A DNA stretch of 64,000 nucleotides, from assembly GCF_036320965.1 (NCBI RefSeq), contig NC_092271.1:16795529-16859528 (forward strand), in the 5' to 3' direction. The notes under the pieces are model-generated. The model made no database searches, was not told the origin of the DNA, and worked only from the letters and a program-made list of their open reading frames with translations. This stretch comes from Panulirus ornatus. Its lineage: Eukaryota; Arthropoda; Malacostraca; Decapoda; Palinuridae. The translations under genes were made by a program, and so were the position numbers. This document shows positions 59,495-64,000 of this stretch, in pieces. Within the stretch, counting starts at the first letter, position 1. Each line of letters opens with the position of its first letter.

Positions 59495-59705
59495 TTTTCT
59501 TATAGACTTTAGATGATAGACATTACTGAGGCATTTCTTATAGACTTTAGATGATAGACATTACTGAGGCATTTCTTATAGACTTTAGATGACAGACATT
59601 ACTGGGGCATTTCTTATACACTTTAGATGATAGACATTACTGAGGCATTTCTTATAGACTTTAGATAATAGACGTTACTGAGGCATTTCTTATAGACTTT
59701 AAGTA
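59495..59705. repeat. 38-bp minisatellite, about six units
   Basis: The unit is TTCTTATAGACTTTAGATGA plus TAGACATTACTGAGGCAT, over 90% alike. Confidence 0.95.
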
Positions 59706-59779
59706 ATTACTGGGGCAGAGAAGTAGAAGGGGGGAATAATGTATGATCAGGATTTATTAGCATACGATGATAGAGAGAC

Positions 59780-60110
59780 TGGTTGATATTATCATTCTGG
59801 TTAACTGATGGAGCGTACGATGCTGGGTCATTGATGATGCTATGATGTTGGGTCAATAATCAGCTTGAAACGATGAGTAATTGACGAAACTCTGATCATG
59901 ATTTAAGAAAGTGGAGTTAAAGGTAATGGACGAAACTATGTTGTTGAGTCAGTAATCTAAACTTCATTGTTGAGAAATTCGTGAAACTGTGATGAAACGC
60001 TGATATCAAAGTGATTGATGAAACATTGATATAAAGTTGAGTGATTGATGAGATTCTGATATTCAGTTACTCATGAAATTAGGATCGATGCTCTCCTAAT
60101 TCATGGAGTA
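59780..60110. repeat. Degenerate GATTGATGAAACTCTGAT repeat
   Basis: Variants of GTTGAGTNATTGATGAAAC and CTGATATC recur at irregular spacing of about 25-40 bp. Confidence 0.7.
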
Positions 60111-61465
60111 TCTAACTCTTCTTTTGAAACGGAATTCTAAATGACGCGATGAGGTAAGTAAAGTTTACTGAATGTTAACATACATCTAGAAGACAGGGTT
60201 GTCCATTTACTAACATTAGATAACTTACATATCAAAATCATGTTTTAAAGAGTAAAGATCTCTCGATACTTGGTTAATAATTACTTTTTCTTTAACTGAA
60301 GAAGTTTTAAGATATGTGATTCTTGAATGGACGGAGGTGATAATGAGACCAAGGACTTGAAAACTGCCACGAAGAAATAGGTTTCAAAAGACTTACTCCA
60401 GTAAAAGTGGAAGCGATCAGGACACCATGATCTACGTACTTATACACGCCCTGCGTCCGTGAATCATGATTATCAAATGACGGATACACAGACATAGAGA
60501 ATCAATAGACTTCTGTTACAAGTGATCCAGATGGAGTCCTGTGTTGTTCGGTTTTGGATGAGTTCCTTTTGAAAGTTTCCGGAGTGGATTGCGACACTGA
60601 GAGGTGAGAGAAATGCCGACGTTAAGGGCTCTGGATGAATGCCTCCGCTAGAATGACGAATTCCTATATCATGTGGTGAATGGTAGATAGATCGGTTGTA
60701 TACTGAGTTATAAGTCACTGAAGTCTCTGATGGATTATGTTGAAGAGATTACGAAGACTTTTGATTTCATTTCTACACCTGCTTGCCTATCTAGCTTAGC
60801 TCAGCCGAGGTAGCATCAGGAACAGACGAAAAAATGAGCCCACTAGAAGAAACTCCTCTCCTGGATCCCTCTCCTGTTCCTAGTTTTAAAAAGACTAGTT
60901 TTAAAGGGAAGGTTGCCTTACCCGCCCCTCTTCGTCGCCATGTATGACACAGAATGTCATACGTGGGTATTATGCTGTATCCCTTCCTCTAAAAAAGGGA
61001 TATGAAACTGTAATCACTGAAGGAGTCGTAAATTTGATACTCTTTGATGCTGAATTAGTGAATTAATGAGTTCTTAAATGAGGGGATTCGAATCAATAGG
61101 ACTCTGATTGGAAGAAAACTTTTCAGTGAGTTATGTGTTAATGAGAGTTCAAGTGTAGCGATCGAGAATATGGCACCATATGTTACAAGATCTTAACTCA
61201 CTGGATGCCTATAACTTGCCTTGAGGAGGGGGTAGAAGGGTGGGGTTTAGAAAGACCTTTTTGATGATATCTCGAAATTTGAATTGCCAGGGGAGAAGAA
61301 AATCTCCATTTATGTAGTTACGTAATTACAGACAACGTCATTACATCAGCCTGTTGAGATATGTTCGAATAGTACTTGAAAAGTCCCTTATTTCGGATAG
61401 CCTCATAGGTGATTTTAAGAGAATCGAACAGGTATGAAAACATTTGATTTTGACTCTATCTGTAA
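60111..61465. other. No gene recognised
   Basis: AT-rich unique sequence. The longest frames (81 and 62 codons, minus) have no recognisable domain. Confidence 0.5.
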
Positions 61466-61755
61466 ATATCTATATAAGACGTATATAAATAAGGTATCAT
61501 ACCTACTGGAGAGAAGAAGAAAAAGATCCATATAAGACGTATATAAATAAGGTATCATACCTACTGGAGAGAAGAAAAAGATCTATATAAGACGTATATA
61601 AATAGGGTATCATACCTACTGGAGAGAAGAAGAAAAAGATCTACATAAGACGTATAGAAATAAGGTATCATACCTACTGGAGAGAAGAAGAAAAAGATCT
61701 ATATAAAACGTATATAAATAGGGTATCATACCTACTGGAGAGAAGAAGAAGAAAA
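61466..61755. repeat. 58-bp tandem repeat, five units
   Basis: The unit is ATCTATATAAGACGTATATA, AATAAGGTATCATACCTACT and GGAGAGAAGAAGAAAAAG; one unit is about 4 bp shorter. It contains the near-palindrome GGTATCATACC. Confidence 0.96.
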
Positions 61756-61988
61756 AGAGGAAAATATAGAACTTTCTCTGCATAATGACACGTATCACCA
61801 AACACATAGTGATCGTAACTCCAACAGTTATTTGTCTATATCTCATGTAAGGAGCCATTAACAGACAATACGTGGCCATACCGTCTAACGGGGAGATTTA
61901 TGGATGTCGAGAGACGCTCCATCTTTATGACTGAGACCACAACAGCTCCCATAAAACCATATGATCTTCCATGTTTATTGCACTCTGG
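61756..61988. other. Unique spacer
   Basis: Nothing recognised. Confidence 0.5.
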
Positions 61989-62093
61989 AGGAACGGAGGG
62001 AGGGAGGTAGGGAAAGGAGGGAGGGAGTAGGGAAAGGAGGGAGGGATGGAAAGAGGGAGGGAGGGAGGAAAGGGGGAGAGAGAGGGAGAGGGA
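61989..62093. repeat. (GGGA)n-rich purine tract
   Basis: GGAGGGAGG and GTAGGGAAAGGAGGGAG repeats; about 105 bp of near-pure purine. Confidence 0.92.
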
Positions 62094-62269
62094 AGTGGAT
62101 TGCTATCACTAGTTACCAAGGATGCTTACCAAGTAAGTGCTATAGGGAGGGAGTCATCTAGCAACAAGCACTGGATGGTAGTGTTGTACAGAAGGGGACA
62201 ATACCAGCAGGTACACAAGGGGGAGGGGCGCGGCCTCGTTGTAGGGATCTAACTTAGTGTACAAGGGAC

Positions 62270-62515
62270 TTCATGTGGGCCTGAGTGTGGAGGGGAGTTA
62301 ATACCTCTGGGTACTACCTGTGAACCACCTAAATTTTAGGGGGGGGGGGTTAAATACCACTAAGTCCTACCTGTCAGCCTAAGCTTTAGGAAGGGATTAA
62401 TACCACAAAGTTTAACCTGCGAGCCTAACTTTTAGGATGGGGGGGTTAAATACCACTAAGTCCTACCTGTCAGCCTATCTATTAGGAGGAGGGCTACCTA
62501 CCACCAGTTAATACA
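62270..62515. repeat. About 60-bp degenerate tandem repeat, four units
   Basis: The core TTAAATACCACTAAGTCCTA plus CCTGTCAGCCTAA and TTTTAGG recurs with G-runs between units. Confidence 0.85.
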
Positions 62516-62585
62516 TGTTATTCTCACTGCTGGAATAGGGTAACCTACCATCAAGTACCTAACCTTACGAAGGAGGTAACTACAA

Positions 62586-62775
62586 ACAGGCAGCTAGCGG
62601 AACATCTGTAAGGCAAACACCGACATAAACATATACAGACACGGGTTGTCTGCATGATAAACAACCTTGGTCCATTTGTAACAGGCAGCTAGCGGAACAT
62701 CTGTAAGGCAAACACCGACATAAACATATACAGACACGGGTTGTCTGCATGATAAACAACCTTGGTCCATTTGTT
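62586..62775. repeat. 95-bp perfect tandem duplication
   Basis: 62586-62680 and 62681-62775 differ at only about one base. They begin ACAGGCAGCTAGCGGAACAT and end CTTGGTCCATTTGT. Confidence 0.97.
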
Positions 62776-63262
62776 ACAATCCCTCCAGCAACGTAAATAT
62801 TCGACTATCATTATTACTAAGCAGATTACTTATGCAAAGGAGGATTTTTATTATCATTGTTGTTGTGAGGATTTATGTACAAACACGTCCATTTCTTGGT
62901 TTGGTAAAAGATTCATAACATGTTAGTTTGTTGACGATATTTTTGTGGGTCTGAGGATAAAGCTGGGTATGATGAATGTGAATTGGTTGAAATAGCCTCA
63001 GTTTTAATGCCTTCGCTTTTTAGAGAATTTGTCCAGCAATTACGTATCATTTCTTTAGTTTCTGTGTAACATTATTCGTTAGGATGCAGGTTTCCCAGAG
63101 GAGAAGAATTATATTATTTTCCCGACAGTTTGTAAAAGATTTGGTAAATTGTTTATCAGACATCAGTCGTGTACAGCAGGACAACATGACCCTTAGGTAC
63201 AATGGCCTGGCATTTGACCTGACCCTTGGAGGCCAGTTATATAGTTGTTTGGTGCTTGTTGA

Positions 63263-63271
<9 letters not shown>
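62776..63271. other. No recognisable feature
   Basis: AT-rich unique sequence. Confidence 0.5.

Positions 63272-63309
<38 letters not shown>
63272..63309. repeat. (TG)n microsatellite
   Basis: About 19 TG units. Confidence 0.96.
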
Positions 63310-63311
<2 letters not shown>

Positions 63312-63378
63312 CCAACGTCACTTCCTCGTCTTCGCTCTGAACTCGACACGACAAACACACAATCATCTTGTCACGAGA

Positions 63379-63865
<487 letters not shown>

Positions 63866-63870
63866 TTAAG

Positions 63871-64000
63871 TGTGGATCAGTAAATGTCTTGGGGTTGTTA
63901 GATGTGGATCAGTAAATGTCTTGGGGTTGTTAGATGTGGATCAGTAAATGTCTTGGGGTTGTTAGATGTGGATCAATAAATGTCTTGGGGTTGTTAGATG
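63871..64000. repeat. 32-bp minisatellite, at least four units, open at the window edge
   Basis: The unit is GTGGATCAGTAAATGTCTTG plus GGGTTGTTAGAT with starts at 63872, 63904, 63936 and 63968. It continues beyond the window. Confidence 0.96.

Overview
The window is almost entirely non-coding DNA from a eukaryote with an extremely repeat-rich genome. It has no prokaryotic operons, no rRNA or tRNA that I can see, one convincing spliced coding exon and three decayed retrotransposon fragments. Dozens of perfect dinucleotide arrays are present, about 39 of them (GA/TC)n of roughly 50-190 bp, with many (AT)n and (CA/TG)n. A short TTAGG-type telomere motif and interspersed repeats that I associate with shrimp, lobster and crab genomes also occur. 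Together these suggest a decapod crustacean. This is inference; the species cannot be named from the sequence.

Layout. 0-23 kb: minisatellites (34 bp at 0.36 kb; a 2.06-kb GACGTGG array at 7.5-9.6 kb; 27 bp at 21.4 kb; 18 bp at 22.4 kb) among dinucleotide arrays, two copies of a 147-bp interspersed repeat (6.19 and 19.24 kb) and a perfect 28-bp hairpin at 6.31 kb. 24-37 kb: a LINE reverse-transcriptase C-terminal fragment (24.2 kb, +), ATT/ATC trinucleotide fields, and an older LINE RT (36.1-37.0 kb, -). 37-50 kb: a run of minisatellites with 18- to 120-bp units. 50-51 kb: a second LINE C-terminal fragment (-) with its 3' tail and a foldback around (AT)n. 54.5-57.8 kb: the exon of a KH-domain STAR-family RNA-binding protein (KHDRBS/Sam68-like; Drosophila kep1/qkr58E type). 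58-64 kb: further minisatellites and dinucleotide arrays.

Nearly every long ORF in the window (for example the 893-codon minus-strand frame over 7.2-9.9 kb, the SLSLSL and RERERE frames and the poly-Thr frame) is a by-product of a tandem repeat lacking stop triplets and is not annotated as a gene.

The most unusual structure is around the KH exon. The intron just upstream contains ten 32-bp tandem units that each look like a 3' splice site. They are in register, within 1 bp, with the authentic acceptor. A more degenerate field of the same theme (pyrimidines-CACAGATGG) starts about 2.8 kb upstream. The donor side also shows two or three degenerate donor-like copies. The exon appears to be embedded in amplified copies of its own splice junctions.
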